Positions 1 to 5,850 of a DNA stretch of 5,951 nucleotides are shown here, in pieces; within the stretch, counting starts at the first letter, position 1; each line of letters begins with the position of its first letter. This DNA comes from Actinomycetota bacterium (GTDB lineage Bacteria; Actinomycetota; Acidimicrobiia; IMCC26256; PALSA-610). The stretch is from positions 1-5,951 of the forward strand of contig SXJQ01000125.1 of assembly GCA_005779345.1 (NCBI GenBank), in the 5' to 3' direction. Both the position numbers and the translations under genes were made by a program. The notes under the pieces are model-generated. The model was given only the letters and a program-made list of their open reading frames with translations, had not been told where the DNA came from and did not search any database.

Positions 1-596
1 CCCGTCCGGTCGAGGGTGAGTCGCAGGCACAGCAGCGCTTCCGCATGTACTCCGATATCAAGCGGCTCCAGGCGAGCATCACCGCGGTCGCCGACTGCCG
101 TGTCCCGGTGATCGCCGCGATCCACGGCTACTGCATCGGCGGAGGGATCGACCTCATCGTCGCGTGCGACGTGCGTCTCGCTGCTGCCGACGCCGTCTTC
201 TCGGTGCGCGAGACGAAGGTCGCGATCACCGCCGACGTCGGCACCCTGCAACGACTCCCCAAGGTGCTCACCGCCGGACACGTCGCCGAACTCGTCTACA
301 CCGGCAAGGACATCGACGCGGCACGCGCAGCGACGATCGGCCTCGTCAACGACGTACACGCCGATCGTGAGTCGACGGTCGCGGCCGCGGTCGAGATGGC
401 GCGCGCGATCGCCGCGAACTCGCCGCTCGCGGTCCAGGGGAGCAAGGCGGTGCTCCGCGCCGGCGACACGCTGACGGCGGCCCAGGGCCTCGACTACGTG
501 GCGCTCTGGAACGCCGCGTTCCTCCCGAGCGACGACCTGACCGAGGCGATGACAGCGTTTCTCCAGAAGCGACCGCCGGAATTCCGCGGGCGCTGA
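1..596 (+). CDS. Enoyl-CoA hydratase/isomerase family protein, probable delta(3,5)-delta(2,4)-dienoyl-CoA isomerase (5' end missing)
   Basis: Crotonase-fold enzyme. The likely reaction is shifting 3,5-dienoyl-CoA to 2,4-dienoyl-CoA during beta-oxidation of unsaturated fatty acids in the cytoplasm. The frame is open from base 3 to the TGA at 594-596, so the start lies outside the window; the first internal Met is at 45. Numbering from that Met, the oxyanion-hole glycine cluster is CIGGGID (30-36). Three acidic residues, D36, E56 (VRE) and D64 (TADVG), have the same 20 and 8 residue spacing as the Asp/Glu/Asp set of mammalian ECH1. The stretch DVGTLQRLPK after D64 is also ECH1-like. A plain hydratase would carry Glu residues at different positions. 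The C-terminal region (AVQGSKAVL, then a YVALWNAAFL helix) fits the family. The crotonase assignment is firm; the isomerase assignment is good but inferred from residues alone. Confidence 0.9.
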   Translation, partial: RPVEGESQAQQRFRMYSDIKRLQASITAVADCRVPVIAAIHGYCIGGGIDLIVACDVRLAAADAVFSVRETKVAITADVGTLQRLPKVLTAGHVAELVYTGKDIDAARAATIGLVNDVHADRESTVAAAVEMARAIAANSPLAVQGSKAVLRAGDTLTAAQGLDYVALWNAAFLPSDDLTEAMTAFLQKRPPEFRGR

Positions 597-597
597 C

Positions 598-659
598 CGG
601 GGCGCCGCGAGCACGCGGACCACGGCGCCGGCGCGGAGCACCCGCCCTGCCGCGCCCCG
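598..659 (+). terminator. Possible hairpin terminator after the crotonase gene
   Basis: Bases 598-605 (CGGGGCGC) are complementary to 652-659 (GCGCCCCG). A competing inner hairpin pairs 601-607 (GGCGCCG) with 623-629 (CGGCGCC). No T-run follows, so this is not a classical intrinsic terminator. In DNA this GC-rich such pairing may occur by chance. Confidence 0.25.
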
Positions 660-678
660 CCTGCGTGGCCGTTCTGGC

Positions 679-684
679 TAGTCT
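679..684 (+). promoter_or_regulatory. Possible -10 box for the lipoprotein gene
   Basis: TAGTCT matches the actinobacterial TANNNT -10 pattern in otherwise GC-rich spacer. A start about 7 bases downstream would give a leader of roughly 32 nt. I see no convincing -35 element. Confidence 0.3.
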
Positions 685-711
685 GACGCTCGGCCGCGGG
701 CCGTACACCTC

Positions 712-717
712 GGGGGG
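712..717 (+). promoter_or_regulatory. G-rich ribosome binding site of the lipoprotein gene
   Basis: A run of six G lies five bases before the ATG at 723 and could pair with the CCUCC of 16S rRNA. It supports this start, which also gives a correctly placed signal peptide. Confidence 0.5.
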
Positions 718-722
718 TTGTC

Positions 723-1652
723 ATGCGTCGATCGTTCCTGATCGTTCCGTTCGCGCTCGCGCTCGTCTTCGCTGCGTGTGGGAGCGACGACGACACCGAG
801 GGCGACTCGCCGTCGACCACGGCCGACGCTGCCGACGACCACGCGGCGGAACACGCGGAGTCCGGCGATCACGACGAGCACGCGGCCGACGACCCCGACG
901 CCGACGCGACCGACGCGGACCACGTCGACACCGGCGACATGGAGGGGATGGACCACGGGGAGCCGGCGGTCGACGACAAGGGCCTCGGCGAGCTCGTCAA
1001 CGGGCACCACAGCGACATGGTGCTGGCCGATCTCAGCGCCGCCGACCAAGCCGCACTCGACGCGCAACTCGCCATCACCCGCGAGGTCGCGGCGACCTAC
1101 CCGACCGTCGCCGACGCGACCGCGGCCGGCTACCGGCGCGCCGGTCCCTACTCGCCCGGCCTCGGTACGCACTACACGTTGCAGAACGGCAAGGGCCTCA
1201 ACGTCGACGGCATCGTCGACGACACCGACCTGCGCGAACCGCTCTCGATCATCTACACCGGCAGCGATCCCGATGACGAGATCGCAGGCTTCATGTACTA
1301 CTCGTTCGCCGCGGAGGAACCGGTGGGCTTCGTCGGCACCAACGACTTCTGGCACTACCACACCAACGTGTGTATCAAGGCGGCCGCCGACGGTGGTATC
1401 GATTCGCCGTTCGGCGCCGACGCCGAGGTGACCGAGGCGCAGTGCGCCGAGGTCGGCGGCAGCCTCATGCAGCAGACGCAATGGATGGTGCACGTGTGGA
1501 CGGTGCCGGGCTGGGAAGTCTCCGACGAGGACGGTGGGACCTTCGCCGAGGTCAACCCCGGCCTCGCGTGCCCCGATGGCACGTACTACCGATTACCCGT
1601 CGACGACTGGGCCGAACACCCGCTCAACGTCTGCAAGTCCGAGGCCGCCTGA
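723..1652 (+). CDS. Acidic, His-rich lipoprotein with a conserved-looking His/Cys domain, function unknown
   Basis: 309 aa. Residues 1-18 form a lipoprotein signal peptide (two Arg, then a hydrophobic core) ending in FAA before lipobox Cys19, so the product should be lipid-anchored on the outer face of the membrane. Residues 20-85 are a disordered linker with 26 Asp/Glu, no Lys or Arg, and His at 40, 44, 50, 53, 67 and 78. It includes MEGMDHG (73-79), which resembles Met/His copper-binding stretches. A folded domain follows from about residue 88. It has H95-H96, H150 in GTHY, H211 and H213 in FWHYHTN, H257 in WMVHVW, and four Cys (217, 241, 283, 305) that could form two disulfides. I recognise no characterised family. 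Metal binding is inferred from residue content. A heme or copper-related role, or a purely structural domain, remain possible. The next gene follows after 23 bases and is probably co-transcribed. Confidence 0.85.
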   Translation: MRRSFLIVPFALALVFAACGSDDDTEGDSPSTTADAADDHAAEHAESGDHDEHAADDPDADATDADHVDTGDMEGMDHGEPAVDDKGLGELVNGHHSDMVLADLSAADQAALDAQLAITREVAATYPTVADATAAGYRRAGPYSPGLGTHYTLQNGKGLNVDGIVDDTDLREPLSIIYTGSDPDDEIAGFMYYSFAAEEPVGFVGTNDFWHYHTNVCIKAAADGGIDSPFGADAEVTEAQCAEVGGSLMQQTQWMVHVWTVPGWEVSDEDGGTFAEVNPGLACPDGTYYRLPVDDWAEHPLNVCKSEAA

Positions 1653-1675
1653 TCGACCTCCCGGGCGTCGCATCC

Positions 1676-2317
1676 GTGCGGGAAACCGTCGGCGAGCGCG
1701 GTCGTTTCGCGGCGTTCCTCGCCGCCGACGGGGTCGTCGAGCGCTGTGAGCTGCGTTCGGCCGTCGGGTTCTTCGCGCTGCACGGCGGGCTCGAGAAGGG
1801 GACCGCCGAACTCGCGGCGGAGGCCGCGCGGCGGTGCGGTGCGTCGCTGTACACGGTCGTGCAACCGGAGACGCTGCATCACCACGTTCCGTCGCACTGC
1901 TGCCGGCCCGAAGAGTCCGACCGGTTCGCCGCGTTCTGTGCACACGTCGACGTCGCCGTCTCGCTGCACGGCTACGGCGGGATCCGCGACTCGGATCAGC
2001 GGTGGACGACGATCGCGGTCGGCGGCGTCGACCGCGAGCTCGCGGTGGAACTCGCCACGCGATTGCGGGCCGGTCTTTTCGACTACGAGGTGGTCGACGA
2101 CCTCGACGACATCCCACCGGCCTATCGCGGTGTGCACCCCGCCAACCCGGTGAACCGGCTGCGGCGCGGGGGTGTGCAGCTCGAGCTGCCGCCGCGCGTT
2201 CGCGGACACAGCCCGGTGTGGGCGCGACACGACTTCGAACGGGAACCGTTCGTACCCCACGGCGAGGCATTGCTCACCGTGCTGTCGGCGTGGGCCGCTC
2301 AGTTCGCGGCTGCGTGA
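1676..2317 (+). CDS. Poly-gamma-glutamate hydrolase family protein (zinc peptidase-like)
   Basis: 213 aa from GTG 1676. The sequence resembles the phage/Bacillus poly-gamma-glutamate hydrolase family (PghP), small zinc enzymes with a carboxypeptidase-M14-like fold. Visible landmarks are FFALHGGLEKGTAE (32-45), giving a zinc His (H36) and Glu (E40 or E45); SLHGYGG (96-102), giving a second zinc His (H98); NPVNR (157-161); and GVQLELPPRVR (166-176), whose Glu170 fits the catalytic Glu. The length is normal for the family. GTG 1676 is the only in-frame ATG/GTG/TTG between the upstream stop and the conserved core, though no clear ribosome binding site precedes it; re-initiation after the lipoprotein stop at 1652 is plausible. 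No signal peptide is visible, so it should be cytoplasmic, which is odd for an enzyme degrading extracellular polymer. The real substrate may be another gamma-glutamyl or amide compound. The 3' end overlaps the convergent membrane-protein gene. Confidence 0.82.
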   Translation: MRETVGERGRFAAFLAADGVVERCELRSAVGFFALHGGLEKGTAELAAEAARRCGASLYTVVQPETLHHHVPSHCCRPEESDRFAAFCAHVDVAVSLHGYGGIRDSDQRWTTIAVGGVDRELAVELATRLRAGLFDYEVVDDLDDIPPAYRGVHPANPVNRLRRGGVQLELPPRVRGHSPVWARHDFEREPFVPHGEALLTVLSAWAAQFAAA

Positions 2318-2904
2318 GCCACGGCAGTGTTGCGCCGCGGGTGGGTGTGCCAGAGCACGAGCAACGCGCTCGGGAGGATCACGAAGTTGGGGAGCACGAT
2401 CAACAGATCGCGTTCCAAGATGCCGTACACCGACCAACTCGTCGTGAGCGCGACGACCATCGCGTAGGTGGGGCGGGAGACGCCCGTGTGGTCGGTCGCC
2501 GCGAGCGTGCGCGCGACCTGCGGGAGGATTCCGGTGGCGCCCACCACGATCGCGGCCCAACCCAGCGCCGTCGCCGGGATCGTCAACGCGACCGGCACCA
2601 GCGCGAGCAGCCCGGCGGTGTGGAACATCATCGTCCGGGTCGACACGACCTCGGCGCGCGTCGCGGCGACGAGCACGAGCGCGAAGCCGATCCCCGCACT
2701 CGCATTGGCGAACACGAGGGGCGGGGTCGTCGTGCGGACGCCGTAGAGGACCCACAAGCCGGAGGCCCAGACGTTCTGGGCCATGGACGCCAGCGAGAGA
2801 CCCGCGACGGAACGAAAGCTGCGCACGACCTGCGGCCACACGAACGCCACCGACAACGCGACGAGGAACGGCGCCAGGACGGACTGGACGGTGTCGGCGT
2901 TCAC
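2299..2904 (-). CDS. SWEET-like PQ-loop membrane protein with two repeats (seven helices), probable sugar transporter
   Basis: 201 aa from GTG 2904. About seven hydrophobic segments can be drawn: near 11-30, 38-56, 62-82, 91-113, 114-133, 146-165 and 167-185. This is the 3+1+3 layout of SWEET transporters, whereas typical bacterial SemiSWEETs are about 90 aa with three helices. The halves repeat the same landmarks: PQ at 24-25 and 128-129, G-x-S at 35-37 and 141-143, W-x-x-Y-G at 51-55 and 157-161, and Asn at 67 and 173. The offset is constant at 104-106 residues. In SWEETs an Asn in helix 3 and helix 7 lines the sugar site, and N67 and N173 sit where these would be. Facilitated passage of a sugar or small metabolite is therefore likely but not proven; other PQ-loop proteins carry amino acids or act as receptors. 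The gene overlaps the phosphatase stop by GTGA, so it is the second gene of that operon. Confidence 0.85.
   Translation of the reverse strand: MNADTVQSVLAPFLVALSVAFVWPQVVRSFRSVAGLSLASMAQNVWASGLWVLYGVRTTTPPLVFANASAGIGFALVLVAATRAEVVSTRTMMFHTAGLLALVPVALTIPATALGWAAIVVGATGILPQVARTLAATDHTGVSRPTYAMVVALTTSWSVYGILERDLLIVLPNFVILPSALLVLWHTHPRRNTAVAHAAAN
2901..2904 (-). promoter_or_regulatory. GTGA stop/start overlap coupling phosphatase and SWEET-like gene
   Basis: On the - strand the phosphatase stop TGA (2903-2901) shares bases with the GTG start (2904-2902) of the membrane protein. This arrangement normally couples translation of the two. Confidence 0.75.
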
Positions 2905-3569
2905 GCGTCGAGGTGGGTGGTGTCGTTGAACCGGCGCAGGATCTGGCGGTCGCCGTCGACGACGAGTTCGCTGATCGAGGCGTTGTCGGCCCCGCCGAAC
3001 GCGAAGCGACTCGCGCCGGTGGCGTGGTGCAGGAGCTGGCCGATGACGCCGCCGTGCGTGACGACCGCGACGCGCCGGCCGGGATGCGCGGCCACGATGC
3101 GCGTCAGGCCGCGTTGGGTCCGCTCGTGGAACGCGTCGAGCGGCTCGGCGCCGGGGATCACGTCCCAGCGTTGTTGCACGAAGATCTGCTCGAAGATCGG
3201 ATCACCCGCGGTCGCCTTGGCACGGAGCAGCCCGCCCTCCCATTCGCCGAGGAACACCTCGCGCAACTCGGGCTCCACCTGCGGCTCGATGCCGAGCGCG
3301 GTGGCCAGTGGCGCCGCGGTCTGGTGGGTCCGGACGAGCGTCGTCACGTAGATCGCGTCGATCGCCTCGTGTGCCAGGCGCGCCGCGAGCCGCTCTGCCT
3401 GAACGTGCCCGTCGGTGTGGAGTTCGGGATCGCCGTGTCCGCCGGCGAGCGCGAACGGTCGATCGGGCACGGCCGGCGCCGACTCGGCATGACGAAGCAG
3501 CAACACGGTCGTGGCCCCGGCCGGCGGCGAGAATCGGTACTGGCGGAATCCCTCGGGCGCTTCGGTCAC
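2901..3569 (-). CDS. Histidine phosphatase superfamily protein (phosphoglycerate-mutase-like)
   Basis: 222 aa from GTG 3569. Catalytic landmarks of the branch-1 histidine phosphatase family are all present: LLLRHAES (23-30) with phospho-accepting H27; TLVRTHQTA (77-85), where R80 replaces the usual SPLxRAxQTA Arg; LREVFLGEWEG (102-112) with acid E104; and VVTHGGV (169-175) with second catalytic His172. These enzymes remove or transfer phosphate through a phosphohistidine intermediate, acting on sugar phosphates, nucleotides or proteins. The sequence does not fix the substrate. The insert between residues 31 and 50 (PDRPF, GGHGDPELHTDG) is typical of actinobacterial members. An in-frame TTG at 3611 would add 14 residues, but these would overlap the divergent thioesterase gene and are rich in Arg, Ser and Pro. 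GTG 3569 also sits 7 bases after a -10-like box, so it is preferred. Coupling to a SWEET-like transporter suggests a sugar or sugar-phosphate role, as inference only. Confidence 0.88.
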   Translation of the reverse strand: MTEAPEGFRQYRFSPPAGATTVLLLRHAESAPAVPDRPFALAGGHGDPELHTDGHVQAERLAARLAHEAIDAIYVTTLVRTHQTAAPLATALGIEPQVEPELREVFLGEWEGGLLRAKATAGDPIFEQIFVQQRWDVIPGAEPLDAFHERTQRGLTRIVAAHPGRRVAVVTHGGVIGQLLHHATGASRFAFGGADNASISELVVDGDRQILRRFNDTTHLDA

Positions 3570-3570
3570 G

Positions 3571-3586
3571 GTACGCAAAGTACGTT
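3571..3586. promoter_or_regulatory. Divergent promoter with overlapping -10 boxes; both transcripts predicted leaderless
   Basis: The 23-bp gap between the start codons at 3569 (-) and 3593 (+) contains TACGTT on + (3581-3586) and TACTTT on - (3582-3577). Both match TANNNT and share the TA at 3581-3582. The boxes end 6 bases (+) and 7 bases (-) before the start codons, the normal -10 to transcription-start distance, so each mRNA would begin at its initiation codon. No ribosome binding site precedes either gene. The -35 elements are not recognisable. GTACG occurs twice (3571-3575, 3580-3584), and GTAC-N5-GTAC forms a small palindrome that could also be an operator. Confidence 0.5.
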
Positions 3587-3592
3587 GCGGCG

Positions 3593-4330
3593 ATGGCCGG
3601 GCACGACTCAATCGCCTCGATCGCCGACGGACCGCCCCGCTCCGGGCGCGTCTTCCGATCGACAGCCCGGATCCGCGTCTCCGACACCGACGTGCGCGGT
3701 CGCCTCCGCCTCGACGGCGCGGCCCGCGTGCTCCAGGACCTCTCGAGCGACGACACCGACGATGCCGCGCTCGGCGACACCGGGATCTGGGTGCTGCGAC
3801 GGCTCGAACTGCGCGTGGAGCGCCGCCCTGCGCTCGGCGATCGGGTCGACCTCACGACCTGGTGCTCGGGCACCGGACCTCGTTGGGCGGAGCGCCGCAG
3901 CGACCTGACGATCGCCGCGCGGCACTGCCTCGCGGCGGCCGCGTTGTGGGTCTATACCGATCGGGTCACGGGCGCGCCGGTGCCGCTCGACGCCGGCTTC
4001 GTGCGCGAGTACGCGCCGGCGGCCGGTGGCCGGCGCGTGTCGGCTCGACTCGGACACGGGGCGCCACCGCCCGCAGCGACCCGGATCGCATGGGACGTCC
4101 GGACGGTCGATCTCGACGTCATGGGCCACGTGAACAACGCCGTCTATTGGGCGCCGGTCGAGTCGTCGCTCGGCGATCGCGCGGTCGCGTCGGCGACCAT
4201 CGAGTTCCGCGGTGGCGTCGATGCTCGCGATGCCGTCGAGATCGTGGCCGTCGACGACGCGGCAACGATCCGGCAGTGGTGGCTCGTCGGTGGCGACGTT
4301 CGTGCCGCGACCGTGGCGCGCCTGCGGTGA
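3593..4330 (+). CDS. Acyl-ACP thioesterase-like double-hotdog protein
   Basis: 245 aa from ATG 3593. Two hotdog domains are visible. The N-terminal one (about 20-140) begins with FRSTARIRVSDTDVRGRLRL and contains GIWVLRRLELRVERRPALGD. The C-terminal one (about 160-245) begins with WDVRTVDLDVMGHVNNAVYW. This order, the length and the D-L-D-x-x-x-H-V-N-N block match FatA/FatB-type acyl-ACP thioesterases, which release free fatty acids from acyl carrier protein. Asp175 and His179 match two catalytic positions of the plant enzymes, and Glu204 in ATIEFRGGV matches the later Glu. The plant catalytic Asn two residues before the His is Met177 here, so the exact chemistry or substrate (ACP or CoA thioester) may differ. 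The ATG is 6 bases after a -10-like box. The stop TGA overlaps the GTG of the next gene. A cytoplasmic role in lipid supply or acyl-CoA turnover is likely. Confidence 0.85.
   Translation: MAGHDSIASIADGPPRSGRVFRSTARIRVSDTDVRGRLRLDGAARVLQDLSSDDTDDAALGDTGIWVLRRLELRVERRPALGDRVDLTTWCSGTGPRWAERRSDLTIAARHCLAAAALWVYTDRVTGAPVPLDAGFVREYAPAAGGRRVSARLGHGAPPPAATRIAWDVRTVDLDVMGHVNNAVYWAPVESSLGDRAVASATIEFRGGVDARDAVEIVAVDDAATIRQWWLVGGDVRAATVARLR
4327..4330 (+). promoter_or_regulatory. GTGA stop/start overlap coupling thioesterase and glycosyltransferase genes
   Basis: The GTG start (4327-4329) overlaps the thioesterase stop TGA (4328-4330). There is no separate ribosome binding site, so translation of the second gene probably depends on the first. 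Confidence 0.75.
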
Positions 4331-5823
4331 CGAACTCGGGCGGGGGCGGCGTCGCTGCATCGTCGTTCGTGTCGTCGACGTTTCGGCGGCTGTACGCGGG
4401 CGAGGTGATCCTCGCGGCAGCGCTCGTCGCCTGGCGGATCGGCGACCGCAGCTTCTGGCTCGACGAGGCCTACACGTGGTCGACGGTCGACCGCTCGGCA
4501 CCGAGCCTGATCAGCCTGACGGCTCGCGAGGAGGCCTACCAGATCCTGCACCAACTGCTGCTGTGGCCGTGGGCGCGGATCTCGACCGACGAGTGGTGGT
4601 TGCGCCTTCCCTCGGCGGTCGCATTCGTGGCGTGCGTCGCGCTCGTGGTCGCGATCGGCCGCCGCTGGTTCGACCCGGCGGTCGGGTTGGTCGCGGGCGC
4701 GCTGCTCGCGTTGTCGGGCTTCGCGATCTCACTCGGCCAAGAAGCGCGCTCGTATCCGTTCGCGATGCTGTTCGCGACCGCGGCGGTCGGCGCGTTCGTC
4801 GACGCGAACCGAAACCCGTCGCCGCGGGCACAGAACCGCTGGATCGTGCTTGCCGCGCTCGCAGTGTGGATGCACGGATTCGCGGTATTCGCGATCGTCG
4901 CACCTGTGGCCGTCCTCGGATGCTTCGCTCCGTGGTCGGAACAACTGCCGCGCTGGCGTCGGTCGCTGGTGCGCGTCGCGTGCGCCGTCGCGGTCCCGCT
5001 CCTGTTGCCGCTCGTGCAGACCGACAGCGGTCAGGTGTATTCGTTCGTCGAGGATCTGTCGCTGCGATCGGTTGCCGATGTCGTGTTCTCGGTGCTCGGC
5101 CGATCGGGTGCGCCCGCGGTCGTGCTCGGTTTCGCGTCGCTGCTCGCGCTCGGTCGGCTCCGAGCCGCCGACGGGGCGCGGGCAGAACGCGCGGCCCTCT
5201 GGGCTGTGGTTGCGGGACCGCCGGTTGCGCTCGGGGTCGCGTCGGTCGTGCAGCCGGTCCTCCTCGATCGCTACCTCGTCACGGTGCTGCCGTCGCTCTG
5301 CTTGTTGATCGCCGACCTGGTCGTCGCGTTCCGCGTCGAGCAGGTGCGGCGCGCCGCCATCGCGGTGGTCGTCGTGGCCGCGGCGGTCGGTGCCGTGCGG
5401 TGGGAACGCGGCGGCCCGCTCGAGGACTGGCGGGGTGCGACCCGCCTCCTCGCCGAGCGCGCCGCGGCCGACGACGCCTTGGTCTTTTCGACCGACGAGG
5501 GACGGATCGGCGTCGAGTACTACGTGCGCCCCGGGTCGGCGACCGCGAGGTTGGCGACCGACGGACCCGAGCCCGCCTGGCCCGAGGGGCCGTGGGGCGG
5601 GTTCCGCACCGGCGATCAGGTCCCCGAATCGCTGCCCGACGCCGTCGTTCGTGGCTTGGCGGCAGCGGGGCCGGCACGCCTCTGGCTCGTGGTCGCGAAA
5701 TCGCCGCGTGGGACCGAGTCGCGCCTCGTCGCGTCGTTCGACGGCTACGCGATCGCGAGCCGACACGAGTTCGAGGGCATCACGGTGGTGCTCCTGCACC
5801 GCGGCGACACGCCACAGCAGTGA
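4327..5823 (+). CDS. GT-C type membrane glycosyltransferase (glycosyltransferase 39 / PMT-like)
   Basis: 498 aa from GTG 4327. This is a polytopic protein with about ten hydrophobic segments between residues 22 and 358, then a soluble tail (359-498). After the first helix comes SFWLDEAYTWS (42-52). Its Asp46-Glu47 pair is the conserved acidic motif in the first outer loop of GT-C enzymes (ArnT, protein O-mannosyltransferases, actinobacterial mannosyl/arabinosyl transferases). SLGQEARSYPF (about 135-145) and LLDRYLV (about 312-318) are further family signatures, as is EDWRGATRLLAE at the start of the tail. Such enzymes move a sugar from a polyprenyl-phosphate donor to a lipid, glycan or protein outside the membrane. 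Donor and acceptor cannot be read from sequence. The Gly/Ser-rich first 18 residues are not a signal peptide. A later GTG at 4369 would trim 14 residues, but the GTGA overlap favours 4327. Co-translation with a thioesterase hints at cell-envelope lipid work, as inference. Confidence 0.87.
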   Translation: MTNSGGGGVAASSFVSSTFRRLYAGEVILAAALVAWRIGDRSFWLDEAYTWSTVDRSAPSLISLTAREEAYQILHQLLLWPWARISTDEWWLRLPSAVAFVACVALVVAIGRRWFDPAVGLVAGALLALSGFAISLGQEARSYPFAMLFATAAVGAFVDANRNPSPRAQNRWIVLAALAVWMHGFAVFAIVAPVAVLGCFAPWSEQLPRWRRSLVRVACAVAVPLLLPLVQTDSGQVYSFVEDLSLRSVADVVFSVLGRSGAPAVVLGFASLLALGRLRAADGARAERAALWAVVAGPPVALGVASVVQPVLLDRYLVTVLPSLCLLIADLVVAFRVEQVRRAAIAVVVVAAAVGAVRWERGGPLEDWRGATRLLAERAAADDALVFSTDEGRIGVEYYVRPGSATARLATDGPEPAWPEGPWGGFRTGDQVPESLPDAVVRGLAAAGPARLWLVVAKSPRGTESRLVASFDGYAIASRHEFEGITVVLLHRGDTPQQ

Positions 5824-5850
5824 CGGCGGCGACGGCGCTGCCGGGTGCCC
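5824..5850. other. Short convergent intergenic gap
   Basis: Only 27 bases separate the glycosyltransferase stop from the stop of the - strand gene. A four-pair hairpin (GCCC 5847-5850 with GGGC 5855-5858) reaches into the neighbouring gene. I see no convincing terminator. Confidence 0.4.

Noticed and set aside
601..660. Intergenic GC-rich inverted repeats as a riboswitch or small RNA
   Set aside because: The pairing is short, with large loops and no conserved motif that I recognise. Chance pairing is likely at this base composition.
678..1493. 271-codon - strand frame opposite the lipoprotein gene
   Set aside because: The Val/Gly/Arg-rich translation mirrors the Asp/His/Thr codons of the real gene. 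It has no recognisable domain or start signal.
1586..2839. Long open frame of 417 codons on the - strand across the hydrolase gene and antisense/out of frame to the membrane-protein gene
   Set aside because: The product is Arg/Pro/Ala-rich without any domain, and the same bases are explained by two recognisable genes. Long false frames are expected in DNA this GC-rich.
3570..3611. Longer phosphatase start at TTG 3611
   Set aside because: It would overlap the thioesterase start, adds an Arg/Ser/Pro-rich stretch unlike the family, and lies upstream of the -10-like box that fits GTG 3569.
3511..4326. Upstream extension of the glycosyltransferase frame to a start at 3511
   Set aside because: This part is Arg-rich, lies out of frame over the thioesterase gene and has no homology signal. 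The GTGA overlap at 4327 gives a normal start.
4729..5799. 356-codon - strand frame opposite the glycosyltransferase gene
   Set aside because: The charged, Arg-rich product has no family features, while the + strand frame has clear GT-C motifs and membrane segments.
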